Below, one piece after another: positions 10,436-22,440 of a stretch of 64,000 bases of DNA. The notes under the pieces were generated by a model. That model was not told where the DNA came from and searched no databases. It worked only from the letters and a program-made list of their open reading frames with translations. The translations under genes and the position numbers were made by a program. Numbering within the stretch: position 1 is the stretch's first letter; each line of letters opens with the position of its first letter. Origin of the DNA: Flabesymbios commensalis (Eukaryota > Annelida > Polychaeta > Terebellida > Flabelligeridae); assembly GCA_964017125.1 (NCBI GenBank), contig OZ024915.1, forward strand, positions 20,778,553-20,842,552, written 5' to 3'.

Positions 10436-12440
10436 GGCCTTCAAGTTTCAAAGAAACAAAATGTTTTTCCCAGCTCACTCCTAAAGATTAAATATTATGG
10501 GGAGCCTTTCGGAGGATAAAGAGTCACCCCTATACTGGCAGTCAGACAAAGCACGGGACAATCACCCAATTCTGTTTCAATGTTGGGCCAGCGTCGAATA
10601 CGATTGACCAGCATTGAACCAGCTGCGACACTGGCCCAACATTGAACCAGTATTGGGAGGGTAGGCCTACATTGTGTGTACGAAGTACATCGTATAGACG
10701 CGTACACTGACGTATCAGTGAATGTCACAGTACGTTCAGGAGTGAAAAAGAAAACACGCAGCAGCAGCATGGATGTTGGCCAGCACCGGCGATGGTGGTG
10801 GAAGGAATGGGTTTACACGTTGTCTCCTTTGGTATTTTAATAATTATATCCTGGACATTCTGGCCCATGAGGGAAACCAATACAGTTATGTTTACAAAAT
10901 GTTAGGCAATTTTTTTTGTCTAAAGCTCTCAAACAGACTGAAGCCGGGCCTCGGAGTTTGTTAACTACTTTTCTAGTTAGTATTATTATGATATAGGGCC
11001 TATGCCTACCCACGGGCACTATTCCATTCTGGGGGACCCATATCCTGCAAATTTTAACAGTTGACTAGAAAAACCCTATGGTCGACAGCTGTCATGGACC
11101 TGCCATTTTTTTGTTTAATGACAGTCACCTTGGTTTTCAATATCTGGACTGTCTAAAAATAATTTTGGCCACTCACATGGGTGTATAGACGAAAATAATA
11201 TATGTTAACAAAATCACAAAAATGCTACCATTCCGTTGAACATTATATTATTTTTTGTTGGCACAAATGGAGGCCATCTTGGGTTTTACCCGTAATACAA
11301 TGTCTAAAGTATTTCCCAACCACACCAAAATCATAAATTTTCATCCATTCTGTGAAAATGCTATCAATTTATAACTTAACCTTGCACAAATAGAGACCAT
11401 CTGAGATTTTACGCAAAATGGAATGTCTAAAATAATTAATGGTGACACCACCATGTCGGGCATATCTGGCAAACCTATGACAGACACCAAGATCATGAAT
11501 CTGCTCATATTCTATCAAAAAAAATTATATCAATTTAATCTGATTGACCTCGGTCAAAACGGCGTCCATTTTGGATGTTGGCCTTTAACATAAAATTCAA
11601 GAGGGCTCCCAGGCTATTTTTAATTAGTGGGTCCTAAGTGAGCATCATGCCAAATTTGGTGGTTTTATCCGCCATGTAACGACAATTTGGCTAAGGCTGC
11701 CTGACTGCTTAAGACTTTATTCTGCGGATGTCAGATTCTGAGTCTAATGTCGATCCCCTTACTCAAAGGGTTAATGTTTGATCGACGTCGAAAACGGTGG
11801 TCCAACATCAAAACAAGATTGGATAGACGTTGATGTTGGGTCTATGTGAAAGATGATCAGCCAACAATAATATAATGTGTTTGCTGGGAAACTCATTGTC
11901 GAGATTAAAGCAACTCAATCAGGCAAAAATCATTAAAAAATCGGTGATATTATTTTGGCTTCTTAATATGACCATATGATGTAAACATGTTCACAGACTA
12001 GAACTGCAAAAGTATTTTTAATGTTTTTGCTGCGCGTACGAAATGCGTGAATTTCATCTCTATACCTCGCTGAAGGTGGTTAGGCTATATAAACAGGTAG
12101 ATATATACAAAAAAAACACTCGATCCCTCCAAAAATTCTACCAAAAGGTTTCTCAAAGGTTTTCTGTCCTCCTTGATACAGTGAATGACCAAAAAAAATT
12201 AGTTCAATTTAAAGGTAATTGGTCCACCAAATTACATTTGCTGTGTGCGGTGCGATAAATAGCTCAAATAAACATTAGAAGGCTCTCATAGATCAGCATA
12301 CTTTTTATGTTCAGACATTAGGAGTAACATTACAAGTTGTATTATATATTTACTCACATGGTTCTGCGATATAAATTAATTTTCTCAACGCACAAGAAAC
12401 TGATAACCTGTGGCACATCATAGTAATATAGAGTGAGCAT
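10436..12440. other. Spacer between the inverted arms
   Basis: No gene recognised. It holds family Q repeats, a degenerate repeat with GGCCATCTTGGRTTTTAC blocks (11,060-11,600, roughly 110-150-bp period), a worn family A end (about 11,690-11,775) and a partial family D MITE (11,898-12,050). Confidence 0.6.
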
Positions 12441-12446
12441 ATATAT

Positions 12447-12906
12447 CATCTTCCTGACAGCCAGGCTCGCTGCTCTCGAGGTCGCAGACCGAGCCTTGCT
12501 GAATCAGTGTTATCATCCACCTATTGGGGTAGGGAGGATGATTTAGATAATGAATATTCATTTTTTTTTCAACCAAATACCAACCTAATGTTGGCCCACT
12601 GTCTGCGACATTGGCTCAACATTAATCCAACCCTGCCGCATGTAACGTCTCGTGTCTGGTGAGATGTGGTGGGAGCTGTCTGTGATACTTCCTGTGAGAT
12701 TCTGGGCCACCAGACATGTGCTGCTTAATGCAGGGCCGGCGTCGTATACAGTGGCCCTGCATTAAAGCAGCACTCATGCCAGAGGTCAAACTTGGGTCAA
12801 ACAGAAAAAATCTTTCTTGAAAGTCCCCACTCCAATAGATGGTTTTGACACTGATTCAGCAAGGCACGACCTCGGGAGAAGCGAGCCTTGTGTGGGAAGA
12901 TGATAT
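12447..12906. mobile_element. Foldback MITE at the inner edge of the right arm
   Basis: Arms 12,447-12,515 and 12,842-12,906 are complementary: ATATATCATCTTCC with GGCTCGC, CTCGAGGTCG and CCTTGCTGAATCAGTGT, mirrored as ACTGATTCAGCAAGG and GGAAGATGATATATAT. Its right end abuts the point where homology with the left arm starts. Confidence 0.7.
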
Positions 12907-14190
12907 ATATAGTCAGGCGAGTTACCAGGACGAGCCCAACACACACGAGACGCTCAGCCAATGTTGTTTTATTGTTGTACCAGCGTCGCAGACGGTGGGC
13001 CAACAATAATACAACTGGTTTTGAACATCTCGTATTTGCTGGGAATATAAAGAGAATGATCAAACGATTAAACGTCATACAGGTAACGTAATTTATTTTT
13101 GCTAATATTATTACAATGTGTGATGAGAACTAAAATAGGACAGTAAATGTAATTAATCAAACGACTAAAACATCATGACAGTATAATACCCTTATGATTG
13201 GACCAGCGTCGCGGTGGACCAGCGTTAAGCCAACATTGATTCAACGTATTTTGTCTGCTGGATAAAACTCTTATGATTGGACCAGCGTCGCAGACGGTCG
13301 GCCAACAATAATACATTGTTTTTCAACATCATACCGGTAACGAACTTTTTTCTTGTTAAGATTATTACAATCTCTAATGAGCACTAAAATAGGGCAGTGA
13401 ATGTAATAAATCAAACAACTAGAACATCATCACAGTACACAAGATGTTGAATTTCAATTGGCTGAAAATTTAAATTATTCAATTTAGCGGTTCGAGGGTT
13501 AAAATGTTTAATGACTATCAAAGAATAGCAAACCAAATACAATACAATTATGCAATAACCAAACTATTAACCATCATGTTAGTAATGTCGTTATCATTAT
13601 TTCTTAGATAATTAGGAGCAAAAACACGCCAACGTGATTTCACGTTGTTTATCAAACCGACGATTTGATCATTTCACATGACTCAGAAATTTAAAAGCAA
13701 TGTTATTACAATGTGTAATGAGCATTAAAAAAGGAAAGTGAATGTAATAAATCAAATCACACTGACAGTACCCAGCAGACGTTGAATTAATGTTGGTTTA
13801 ACGTTGGTCCAACGTCGTAGAGGGTGGGCCAACGATAAACGTACATACGTACAGTGTATGTCGACCACCAGGGGGTGACAAACCTAATGTAATATAATTA
13901 TGTAATAATCATACAAATAAAATAGCATGGCATGCAATGTCTCTTATGAATAGTCTTAAGGGAAAAACAATGTATGATGACTTCCAAAAAAGTAACGAAT
14001 CTAGTGCAATATAGTTATTTACCAGCCAAATGATTAAGCCATCATGCCAGTGATACTATATAAATGATATGATAACATTGTGTAATGTAATTATACAATG
14101 AACATAAGTAGACCATGAAATATATAATGGATTCGCTCTCGTCATGCCTATCATTCATCTTATCTGATCATAGCATTAGTTGTTAACTAA

Positions 14191-14427
14191 TTAACCTTTA
14201 TCTCGCTAATCGCGAACATAGTCGTTTTTAATCCGTTTAACTAGCCGTTTAAATCGCAATTATTGGGAGCGAAATTTGTGTTTAAACATCAAGATTTGGA
14301 AATGTTTTCTTTTAAATTGAACACACATAAGTCATTTTCACCCACTTGAAGTTGTGGGTCGCCGTAGCGAGACACAACTTCAAGTGGTAGAAAATTTAAA
14401 TTATTTAATTTAGCGGTTTAAGGGTCA
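14191..14427. mobile_element. TTAA-inserting MITE, family C
   Basis: Starts TTAACCTTTATCTCGC and ends TTTAGCGGTTTAAGGGTCAA. Contains a hairpin with CACTTGAAGTTGTGGGTCGC against ACAACTTCAAGTG. A second copy is at 32,879-33,110 (ends TTAACCCTTTAACCGCC / TTGGCGGTTAAAG). Hairpin-only pieces lie at 6090-6160 and 23,880-23,950, one in each arm. Confidence 0.65.
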
Positions 14428-14549
14428 AAATGTGTAATATGACTATCAAAGAGTAGCAAACCACATAGAATACAATTATGTAATAAACAAACTATTTAAA
14501 CATCATGTTAGTAATGCCGTTATAATTATTTCTTAGACAATTAACAGCA

Positions 14550-14705
14550 AAGCACACCAGCGCGATTTCGCGTTGGTTATCGAACCCTATATTTGATCAT
14601 TTCCAAAACATACCAGCGCGTAGGCGAACGCGAGCGCGACGGGCAACGCGATAATTTTTTTAACTGTTACATTTTTGTCGCGCGCCGGTGTTTTTTACGC
14701 TTCAT
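14550..14705. mobile_element. CpG-rich repeat element, family G
   Basis: Contains CACACCAGCGCGATTTCGCG, GGCAACGCGAT and TTTTGTCGCGCGCCGG. A longer copy on the opposite strand lies at 31,585-31,835 and a worn piece at 13,615-13,680. Unclassified; the high CpG content stands out sharply from its surroundings. Confidence 0.55.
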
Positions 14706-14774
14706 GATGTGTGATGTTTTTTTTGAAAAACATAACAAACCTATTGTGCTATAATTATATATTAGCCAAATGAT

Positions 14775-15023
14775 TAACCCTTACAGCGCGGGGATCCAAT
14801 TTAGACGTCAGAATCTGACGTCTGCAGACGTCAGATCCTGAAGTCTAAAGTCGATCCCCGCGCTGCAAGAGTAACAATATTTATAATGGACGTGGACCCA
14901 ATAACATAGATATTCAAATGAATCAGAAACAGCTAACTGAGATATTTATGTTGATTTCAAATTGAAAACCCCCTTTTCTTTTCCATGGTTTATGCAAAAC
15001 AAATCAGCTCTTTAGGGGTTATA
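14775..15023 (-). mobile_element. TTAA-inserting MITE, family A
   Basis: Starts TTAACCCTTACAGCGCGGGG. The left arm shows the empty site: there GCCAAACGATTAAAACTCC reads straight through, whereas here GCCAAATGATTAA is followed by the element and then TTATAACATC. This shows insertion at, and duplication of, TTAA (one side since mutated). Confidence 0.8.
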
Positions 15024-15812
15024 ACATCATGCCAACAATACTCTTAATTATAATGTGTGATGATCATCAAAAAATAACACACATAGCGTAATACAAATGA
15101 AGGGATCAGAGCAAAACCAAGGCTAAATCACTTTTAAATTTGAGAAAAATGGCAAAAACATCAGTGTGGTGATCTATGGCGGGGGATAACATGGTGATGT
15201 AATGAGTGTCAATTTTAGCGATGTTGGGTTTTTGCGTTTTTAAGCTAGGCTTTTTTCAATTTAGGTTGTTGCAAAATGTAGGCTAAGTTATTATTTTGCA
15301 TTTTATAAACTGTGCCAGGTTTTTATTAAGAGAACACATGAAGCTGTCTCAGGACATATTAAATGGAAATTGAGTGTATAAACATAACTTTATGGCAAGA
15401 ACAACTTATTATGCTAGCTTTAAAGTCGTACATGTACACGTACAAAACCAAAGTGAAAAAATAATAAATTTCTCTCCCAAAACTTACTTTGAAAATACTT
15501 TGACATACTGATTTATACCCTGGAGTAATATTAGCCAGTACAATCGGACCACCACTATTTTGAGTCTAATTTACCATGGTCGGGGAGTAGATCTGTGCGA
15601 GTGTAAAAATACCAGGTAACAAATCCCTCCCCAACCCCTCAAAAAAGCCTTGTTCTTCAAGCACTGGTTGAAACATAGATGGCAGTATATTCAATCATGA
15701 ATGCATGGATTCTGCGAACTTCCAGAAGAGGCGCTAAAAGTGTCATTCAATATCATATAACTAAGAATGACAGCATCACAGATGATTTTGATAGTAGAAA
15801 ACTGATTTTTTT

Positions 15813-16984
15813 TAATGAGGATGAGTGAGTGGGGTGTAGAGGATGGGTGAGGTGGAAAATATAAGCAGGAGAGGATGAGTGTGGTGGAGAGTGAATAGTG
15901 ATCTATGTTGCTTTGTGCACAATCATGGCAATACTATTTCATGACGACAGTAGGAAGCCCGAGTGACGTGCAGAAAATGAGCGAATGAGGTAGGGACAGG
16001 ATGGGTGAGGTGAAGTTGAGTAAGGTGTAGAAGATGTATGAGTGAGGTGGAGAGGATGAGTGAGTGAGGTGGAGAGGATGAGTGAGTGAGGTGGAAAGGA
16101 TTCAAGTAAGTGATGTGGAGAATAAGTGATGTGAATAATGAGTAAGTGAGGTGGACACGATGAGTGAGTGAAGTGGAGGTGATAAGTGAGGTGGAAAAAA
16201 TGTGTGAGTGAGGTGAAGAGGTTGAGGGAATGAGGTGAAGAGGATGAGTAAGGTGGAGCGAGGATGAGAGAGTGAGGTGGAGAGGCTCAGTGAATGAAGT
16301 GGGGAAGACAAGTTAAGTGGAGAAGATGATTGAGTGAGGTGGAGAGGATTCAAGTAAGTTAGGTCGGGAAGATGAGTGAGTGGGAGAGGGTGAGTATTAG
16401 GGGAGAGGATGAGTAAGTGAGGTGGAGAGGATCAGTAAGTGAGGTAGAGAGGATGAGTGATTAGAGGTGGAGATGATGAGTGAGTGAGGTGCAGAAGAAG
16501 AGTTAGGTGGAGAAGATGAGTGAATGAGGTAGAGAAGATAATTTAAGTGGAGAAGATGACAATACTCTTGTAATTATGATTGCGTGAGGTGGAGAGGATT
16601 TAAGTAAGTTAGGTCGAGAAGACGAGTGAGTGGGAGAGGATGGGTTAGTGATGTGGAGAGGATGGGTTAGTGATGTGGAGACGATGGGTTAGTGATGTGG
16701 AGAGGATGGGTTAGTGATGTGGAGACGATGGGTTAGGTGGATAAGATGAGCGAGTGAGATGGAGAGGTTGCATGAGTGAGGTGGATAAGATGAGTGCCCA
16801 AGTGAGGTGGAGATGATGAGTGAGTGAGGTAGAGAGGGTGAGTGTTCAAGTGAGGTGGAGAAAATGAGGATGAATGAAGTGGAAAGGATGGGTGAGCGGG
16901 TCGAAAGAAGATGAATAAATGATTTAGGAGAATGAGTAAGTAAGGTGGAGAACATGAGTGAGTGGTTGGAAGGTTATAAGTGAG
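15813..16984. repeat. 22-bp GATGAGTGAGTGAGGTGGAGAG minisatellite, part 1
   Basis: Diverged head-to-tail units, consensus GATGAGTGAGTGAGGTGGAG plus two bases, each with frequent indels. About 70 non-satellite bases intervene at 15,897-15,965. At 16,560-16,580 a 20-bp piece identical to the reverse complement of the left arm's 110-bp array unit (8836-8856) is embedded. Long Ser/Leu/His-rich open frames across the array are artefacts. Confidence 0.9.
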
Positions 16985-18810
16985 GTAAGTAAGTAAGTAA
17001 GTAAAATGTTTGCTTTACTTCACTTTTCGGCCAGTATGGCCATTTAAGTGAAAATTCCTAGTATTACAATATCCCATATTGTATAGTTAAAGTAGTAAAG
17101 GAAAGAAAAACTAATAAAAACATGTTCGTAGTAAAATATTCAGTTTAAAATGTTTGATATGATAATATGACAATGCTCCTGGCACCTATATGTAACGAGT
17201 CTGATGACATGTTGTAGCGCCTGCACTACAACACAGTTTAATGAGTTTAAGAATGTCAGTATAAAATAATGTAAAATATGAAGTGTCCAAAAATGAACGA
17301 CTTATCAAGTCACTATATCTCCATGAAATTGGAGTGATTGTGTAAAAACTACAAGTCTAAGTCTAATAATTAAAACATGTAATATAGGCTACATTCCCGT
17401 AGGAACTGAATGATAAAACCTGCAGGGGTGTCCCTTAATAGTTCAAATAGGGAATTAAATGCAAAATATTTCCTTCTAATGTGCGCATATTTCGCACAAC
17501 TGAGAAGGACATGTCTTACAGTGAGACGAGTATTGCAGCACATAGGTCGCAATTCTCCTCTCAATAAATAGCCGTTTGTGAAATAGGCATGGCCAATTCT
17601 GGCCCTGCACAAGACAACGTCATCTCTTCGGCGTTCCATTGGTGGAAAAGATCGCTTAATGATTGGTTGTACCTCGAACAATTTGCTGGTGACATTGATG
17701 TTCCATTCACCTTGCAAAATGTCATCAAGGTAGACAGAGATGTTGTACTTGAAATCAGTATATGGTATATAATAAAACTGTTTTGTCTTATCCAGGGCAG
17801 CCTTGGCCAAAACATCAGCCCGTTCATTGCCCTGTATTCAATATGGCCGGGTACCCAGCAAAAAACAATGTCATTGTGCCCAGACAAGTAGTGACACATA
17901 TGCAAAATATTGGAAACAATTGGGTTGTTGAGTTTTTGACTCTTAAGAGCCTGCAATGAAGATAGCGAGTCTGTGATGACCATGAATTCCTCGTCACCAC
18001 TCTCATAGATGTATTTAACGGCAGCTTCAATAGCTAATAGCTCTGCTGTGCAAATTGAAGCCTCATCGTTGATACGACAGCTAAATTCATAATCATCACA
18101 GACAAAGGACATAGCTGTCCTCTTGTCTTCCTTTGATCCGTCAGTATACACATTCCGGTGCCCCGGAAATCTAGAAAATAGCTCTAGCAACATGCTCTGG
18201 AAGACAAGGGGACAGGTGTCTCCTTTCCTGAGATCTGAGAGGTTAGAAAGTATATTAGGCTGTTGGAGAAGCCAAGGTGGACATTCTGGTGGGCGCACAA
18301 CGCTAATTGCGTCGAGCTCCACCTCTATGTCCTCCAGATGGGGTTGGAGTCTTATACCCAAAGTAGGTATAGTCCCTGGCTTGTTATTAAACAATCTCTT
18401 GTATTCAGGGTTCACAACATACGAGTATGCCGGATTCTCAGGATTCGCTTTCATCTTCATATAGTATTGCAGGCTCAGCTTCAACCGCCGAGTCTCTAAA
18501 GAGGGCTCACCGGTCTCCACCTGAAGACTTTCAATGGGCGATGTTCTAAATGCCCCTGAGCATAATCTCAAACCTTGGTTCGCGATTGGATCAAGTACTG
18601 CTAAGTATGATCGTCTCGCTGACCCATAAACAATACAACCATAATCCAGTTTGGATCTGATGTGAGACCGGTAAATCCTCAGTAAGGTTGTCCGATCACC
18701 ACCCCAATCCTTGCTGGATATAACTCGTAGTAATTGTAATGCTTTCCTACACTTATCTTTCATATATTTGATTTGTGGAATAAAACTGAGCTTCAGTACA
18801 GGTACAGGAA
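16985..18810 (-). mobile_element. 5'-truncated LINE with RNase H domain (I/Jockey group)
   Basis: Minus-strand frame from about 18,780. It covers the C-terminal thumb of the reverse transcriptase (KALQLLRVISSKDWGGDR, LRIYRSHIRSKLDYG), a linker, an RNase H domain with YTDGSKED, CTAELLAIEAA, VITDSLSSLQAL and CWVPGH, and a Cys/His tail (VRHVLLSCAKYAHIRRKYF). The QGNERADVLAKAAL block lies in another frame, so one base was lost near 17,847. The element ends in a GTAA/TTAC simple tail (16,985-17,004), as usual for the 3' end of such LINEs. It sits inside the minisatellite and is therefore younger than it. N-terminal reverse transcriptase and endonuclease are absent. Confidence 0.85.
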
Positions 18811-19955
18811 TTGAGTGAGAGAGGGAGGTGAAGAGGTTAAGTGGCTGGGGTAGAGAAGATGCGTGAGTGAGGTGTATAAAATAAGGATAAGTGAGGCGGA
18901 GAGGATGAGTAAGTGAGGTGGAAAAATGAAGATGAGTGAGAGAATGAGTCAATGAGGTGGAGAGACGATGAGTATGTGAGGAGCAGAGGATGGATGAGTG
19001 ATGTGAAGAGGATGAATGAGATGGAGGAAAGGCGAGTCAGGTGGAGCGAGGATGAGAAAGTGAGGTGGAGAGGATAAGTGAATGAGGTAGAGAATAAAAG
19101 TTCAGCGGAGAAGATGATTTAGTGAGGTGGGGAGGATTCAAGTAACTTGGGTCGAGAAGATGAGTGATTGGCAGAGGATGAGTGAGTGAGGTGAAGAAGA
19201 TGAGTGAGCGAGGTGGTGAAGATGAGTATTAGGTGGAGATGATGAGTAAGTGATGTGGAGAAGATGGGTCAGGTGGAAAGAATGAGTGAGTGATGTGGAG
19301 AAGAAGAGTGAATGAGGAGTAGAGGATGGATGTATGGTGTGAAAAGGATGAGTGAATAAGGTTGAGATGAGTGTAATATTCGAATTAGTTAGGTGGTATG
19401 GAGAAAATGAGTGAGTGAGGTGAAGAGGATGAGTGAGTGAAGTAGGGAAGATGACTGAGGTGGGGCGGATGAGTGATTTGAGATGGGAATTATGAGTAAG
19501 TGTGACGGAGCGGATGTGTGAGTGAAGTGGAGAAGTTAAGTGAATGACGTAGAGAGGTTAAGTGAGGTAAAAAAAAGATAAGTGCTCAAATGAGGTGGAG
19601 AAAAATGAGGATAAATGACGTGGAAAGAAAGAGTGAGCGGGTGGAGGGAAGATGAATATGTGATTTGGAGAATGAGTAAGTAAGGTGGAGAACATGAGTG
19701 AGTGAGATGGAGAATAAAAGTGAGGTATAGGAAATGAGTGAGTGAGGTGAAAAGGTTAAGTGGTTGGGGTAGAGAAGATGCGTGAGTGAGGTGGATAAGA
19801 TAAGGATAAGTGAGGCGGAGAGGATGAGTGAGTGAGGTGGAAAAATGAAGATGAGTGAGATAATGAGTCAATGCGGTGGAGAGGATGAATGAGGATGAAG
19901 AGGATGAATGAGTGATGTGAATTATGTCATTTAATGAGTAAGTGAGGTGGCGAAA
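18811..19955. repeat. 22-bp minisatellite, part 2, with higher-order repeat
   Basis: Continuation of the array after the LINE. The run at 18,820-18,960 (GGGTAGAGAAGATGCGTGAG and neighbours) recurs at 19,745-19,885. Runs at 16,255 and 16,900 recur at 19,041 and 19,640; after removing the LINE all offsets are about 0.92-0.97 kb. The array thus grew by duplicating a block of about 0.95 kb. Confidence 0.8.
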
Positions 19956-21194
19956 AATCATTTTATTCTAAAAAAACGACGTTTTGTTGTTTATGACAAT
20001 CAAAATGACATGAGTGATGTTTTAATCAAAGCAATTGGAGTATCAGCTGGCCAGTCTATATGATAACCAGTAGGGCTGCGATCTGAAATGTGAAAAGAAG
20101 ATCCCCGCTTTTGCAGCGTGACGCTAACTAAGGCCCCAATGGAGACCAGTATTTCTGGGTGCAATGCACGGAGGATGAGGCAGTTGTTATATATATGTTC
20201 CGAAACAGGTGTATCATCCATCAGTGGACTGGCCAGTCGGGCTATAATTATGTCACTAGCAAATAATCAATGCATAATTATAATTCCTGGGTCTATATTA
20301 TTGTAATCACTGTTTTACAATAATCATCTCACTGGTATCATAATTTACGTTTATTAAAGACACATTAAGATGTTTAAATGATATCCTTTATGTTCACTGT
20401 TTTTAATATTTATTATGTACGTTCAATTTGATGCACCTTCATTTCAGTGGCTTTATTCGTGATAATGTGTCTTTTACCGCCATTTGGTTAAAATAAAAAC
20501 AAGCGTGTCAACATTGGACCATAATGCAATATTTAGACAGTTTTTTTTGGCGACCCACCATAATTTAATTTTTTTGTTTTACTTGGGGATAAATACACTG
20601 TAAAAGCGAGGAGACGCAAAATAATCATTGCGTTATTGAATAGGCCTAATTGTGTGTATGCCCCAGTCGAATGGCAAAAAAGACCCGACTTGCTTCAGGG
20701 AGTCGAATTCTACAAAGTGTCTATTGGACTTCAGGGTACAAACTGTTGTTTTATCATTGTTATTTAGCAATATGGAAATTACATTAATATTTAATGAAAA
20801 AGTGCAGAGCAAAAAAGAGATTAGGGCAATCAATAAGCTGGGGGTGTTACTGAAAATGTAATAGTTTAATACTGTATTAAGCTTTTATTTATAGACTTAT
20901 TTTTAAATCTACTACCAAATAATAGAAAATGAAACTTACCAACGGTGAATAGCAATAGGTGATGACTTTGCTAAAAATAACGTGGCTCTCCGCCATTTTG
21001 ACACTGCTTTTTATGCAAATAGGCTATCAAGTCAATGTTTGACTAAGCCTTGATTTTTTTCTCAACAAAATGGCTGCTTATGTCATCAAAATTGATTATT
21101 TTCATGATATAGTATGGTAGACACATCACATCTACGGTACCCCAAGCTAAAAATAATTGAAAAAGTGACTTAGGCCTGGTTTTGTTTTGACCCC
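19956..21194. other. Right portion of the 6.1-kb insertion, no recognised gene
   Basis: Two small open frames (20,000-20,221 minus, 20,652-20,861 plus) without recognisable motifs, then AT-rich sequence to the terminal inverted repeat. The minus frame has a run of plausible protein sequence (HISDRSPTGYHIDWPADTP) and is the only candidate for a coding remnant of the element. Confidence 0.4.
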
Positions 21195-21242
21195 TCCAAA
21201 TATGGAATAAACAAACGATTGAAACATCATGACATTCTCTCT

Positions 21243-21483
21243 TTAACCCTTGAAGCGCTGGAATACTTTTACATAAACCAACAGACCAAAGGTTTTTTTT
21301 CAATTTGAAATAATCATAAATGTTTTAGTTAGCTCTTTCAGCTTCATTTGAATACATATGTTCTAGTTTTACAATCTTTATAAATATTTTAATTCTTACA
21401 GTGCGGGGATCGACGTCAGAATCTTATGTCTACATACGTCAGATGCTGACGTTTAAAGGCGATCCCCGCGCTGTAAGGGTTAA
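21243..21483 (+). mobile_element. TTAA-inserting MITE, family A
   Basis: Full copy: TTAACCCTTGAAGCGCTGG at one end, CCGCGCTGTAAGGGTTAA at the other. The left arm gives the empty site (complement of TCATTTAAAGAG near 8752-8763), where a single TTAA stands. The insertion is later than the duplication. Confidence 0.85.
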
Positions 21484-22029
21484 ATGATAATGATATTATT
21501 ATGTAATAAACACAGAAAAAAACAGAACTAAAATATAACTACTCTAGGCCAGTTAAAAAAATATTGGTAGCAAATGAATTATTAAAAGTATATAAATCCA
21601 CAATTCCAAAAAGGGATTGCACATACATAAATATCACTGTGAAACAGAATAAGATGTGACAAATTTATACAAATTAGCCATGTTCTCAAAGAAATGTTCG
21701 ATCCAGTATAGCTGGATATTATCCCAGATGCCTAATATGTCTAAAGTCTGTTTTCACGCAGCACCTGTGACGTCCCGCTGTGAATCCGCACATCTCACAC
21801 AGGTCACATCGATGTGGTGGTCTCCTCCTGGGGCCCTCATTGTTCATGGCTATGGCTCTATAATGCCCCAGATAGCTAAACCAAGAAAATGAACAACTCT
21901 TATTCTATCATGACAAATAGTTGTGAGCTCTGTCTTATCATGTTTATGTAGGCCCTATACTATATTTTACCTTTTGGTCATGTTCTGTGGTCATACCAAT
22001 CTAAATGAAGTCCCTAAGGTGCGCCTGAC

Positions 22030-22440
22030 AAAACAGGACATAACTAGAAAAGGATACGTGGAAAACTTTTCAAGTTATCGCGCCCACAAGGTCAAATTAT
22101 TGGCGTAAAATGCGAAAAATGGCAATAAATCGGCCATTTTGAATTATTTTTCAGCCATTATTGTACTTGTACAAAAACTACTTATTAGTAACATGCATAA
22201 CAAATTTGAAGAGGATACGTGAAAAACTTTTCAAGTTATCGCGCCCACAAGGTCAAATTATTGACGTAAAAGGCGAAAAATCGCAATCAGTCGGTCATTT
22301 TTTTTCGGCCATTATTGAACTTCTCTGAGAACTGGTCATTAGTAACATGCATAACAAATTTGGGAAGGATACATGAAAAACTTTTCAAGTTATCGCGCCC
22401 ACAAGTAAATGTTAACGCCGACGACGCCGAACTTCAATTG
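22030..22440. repeat. Tandem repeat, about 155-bp unit, 2.4 copies
   Basis: The unit contains AGGATACGTGAAAAACTTTTC, AAGTTATCGCGCCCACAAGG and CATTAGTAACATGCATAAC; it recurs at 22,050, 22,210 and 22,370. It ends in AAAAGGCGGGCT, preceded by the complementary AGCCCACCTTTT. An insertion of the right arm only. Confidence 0.75.

Larger units (their letters stand above)
9731..13850. mobile_element. Dispersed short repeat family Q (CAGCAAAC / GTTGGNCCAACGT)
   Basis: Copies of a 60-130-bp element containing CCCAGCAAACACGAGACG, TTGGNCCARCGT and CAACAWTRWWCCAAC blocks lie at 9731-9853, 10,562-10,660, 11,770-11,890, 12,586-12,660, 12,935-13,046, 13,197-13,340 and 13,772-13,850. Outside this range they occur at 5139-5200 and 24,453-24,583. 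The blocks occur in both orientations and are partly self-complementary, as in internally palindromic MITEs. Superfamily not determined. Confidence 0.6.
13080..15095 (-). repeat. Inverted counterpart of the 110-bp tandem array
   Basis: Same unit as at 8720-9720 on the other strand. Some stretches are locally multiplied: the ACTAAAATAGGRCAGTRAATG block occurs at 13,125, 13,385 and 13,725, and the ACTATCAAAGARTAGCAAACC block at 13,510 and 14,440. MITEs of families C (14,191) and A (14,775) and a CpG-rich element (14,550-14,705) interrupt it. Confidence 0.65.
15102..21194. mobile_element. 6.1-kb composite insertion with imperfect terminal inverted repeats
   Basis: The left arm reads through this position without it, so the block is a discrete insertion. 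It starts GGGATCAGAGCAAAACCAAG and ends with the complement of GGGGTCAAAACAAAACCAGG; similarity continues to about 34 bp (CTAARTCACTTTT). The flanks ACAAATGAA and CCAAATATGG may be a worn 8-9-bp target duplication. Inside are a 22-bp minisatellite (15,813-16,984 and 18,811-19,955), a LINE that split it, and unassigned sequence on both sides. No intact transposase is recognised, so it looks like a non-autonomous DNA transposon with an internal satellite. The 73-codon open frame at 20,000-20,221 (-) could be a transposase remnant, but I cannot place it. Confidence 0.65.

Noticed and set aside
15923-19961. Several long Ser/Leu/His-rich minus-strand frames
   Set aside because: They are translations of the 22-bp minisatellite; no codon bias or domain. 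Only the LINE part (17,370-18,780) is real coding sequence.
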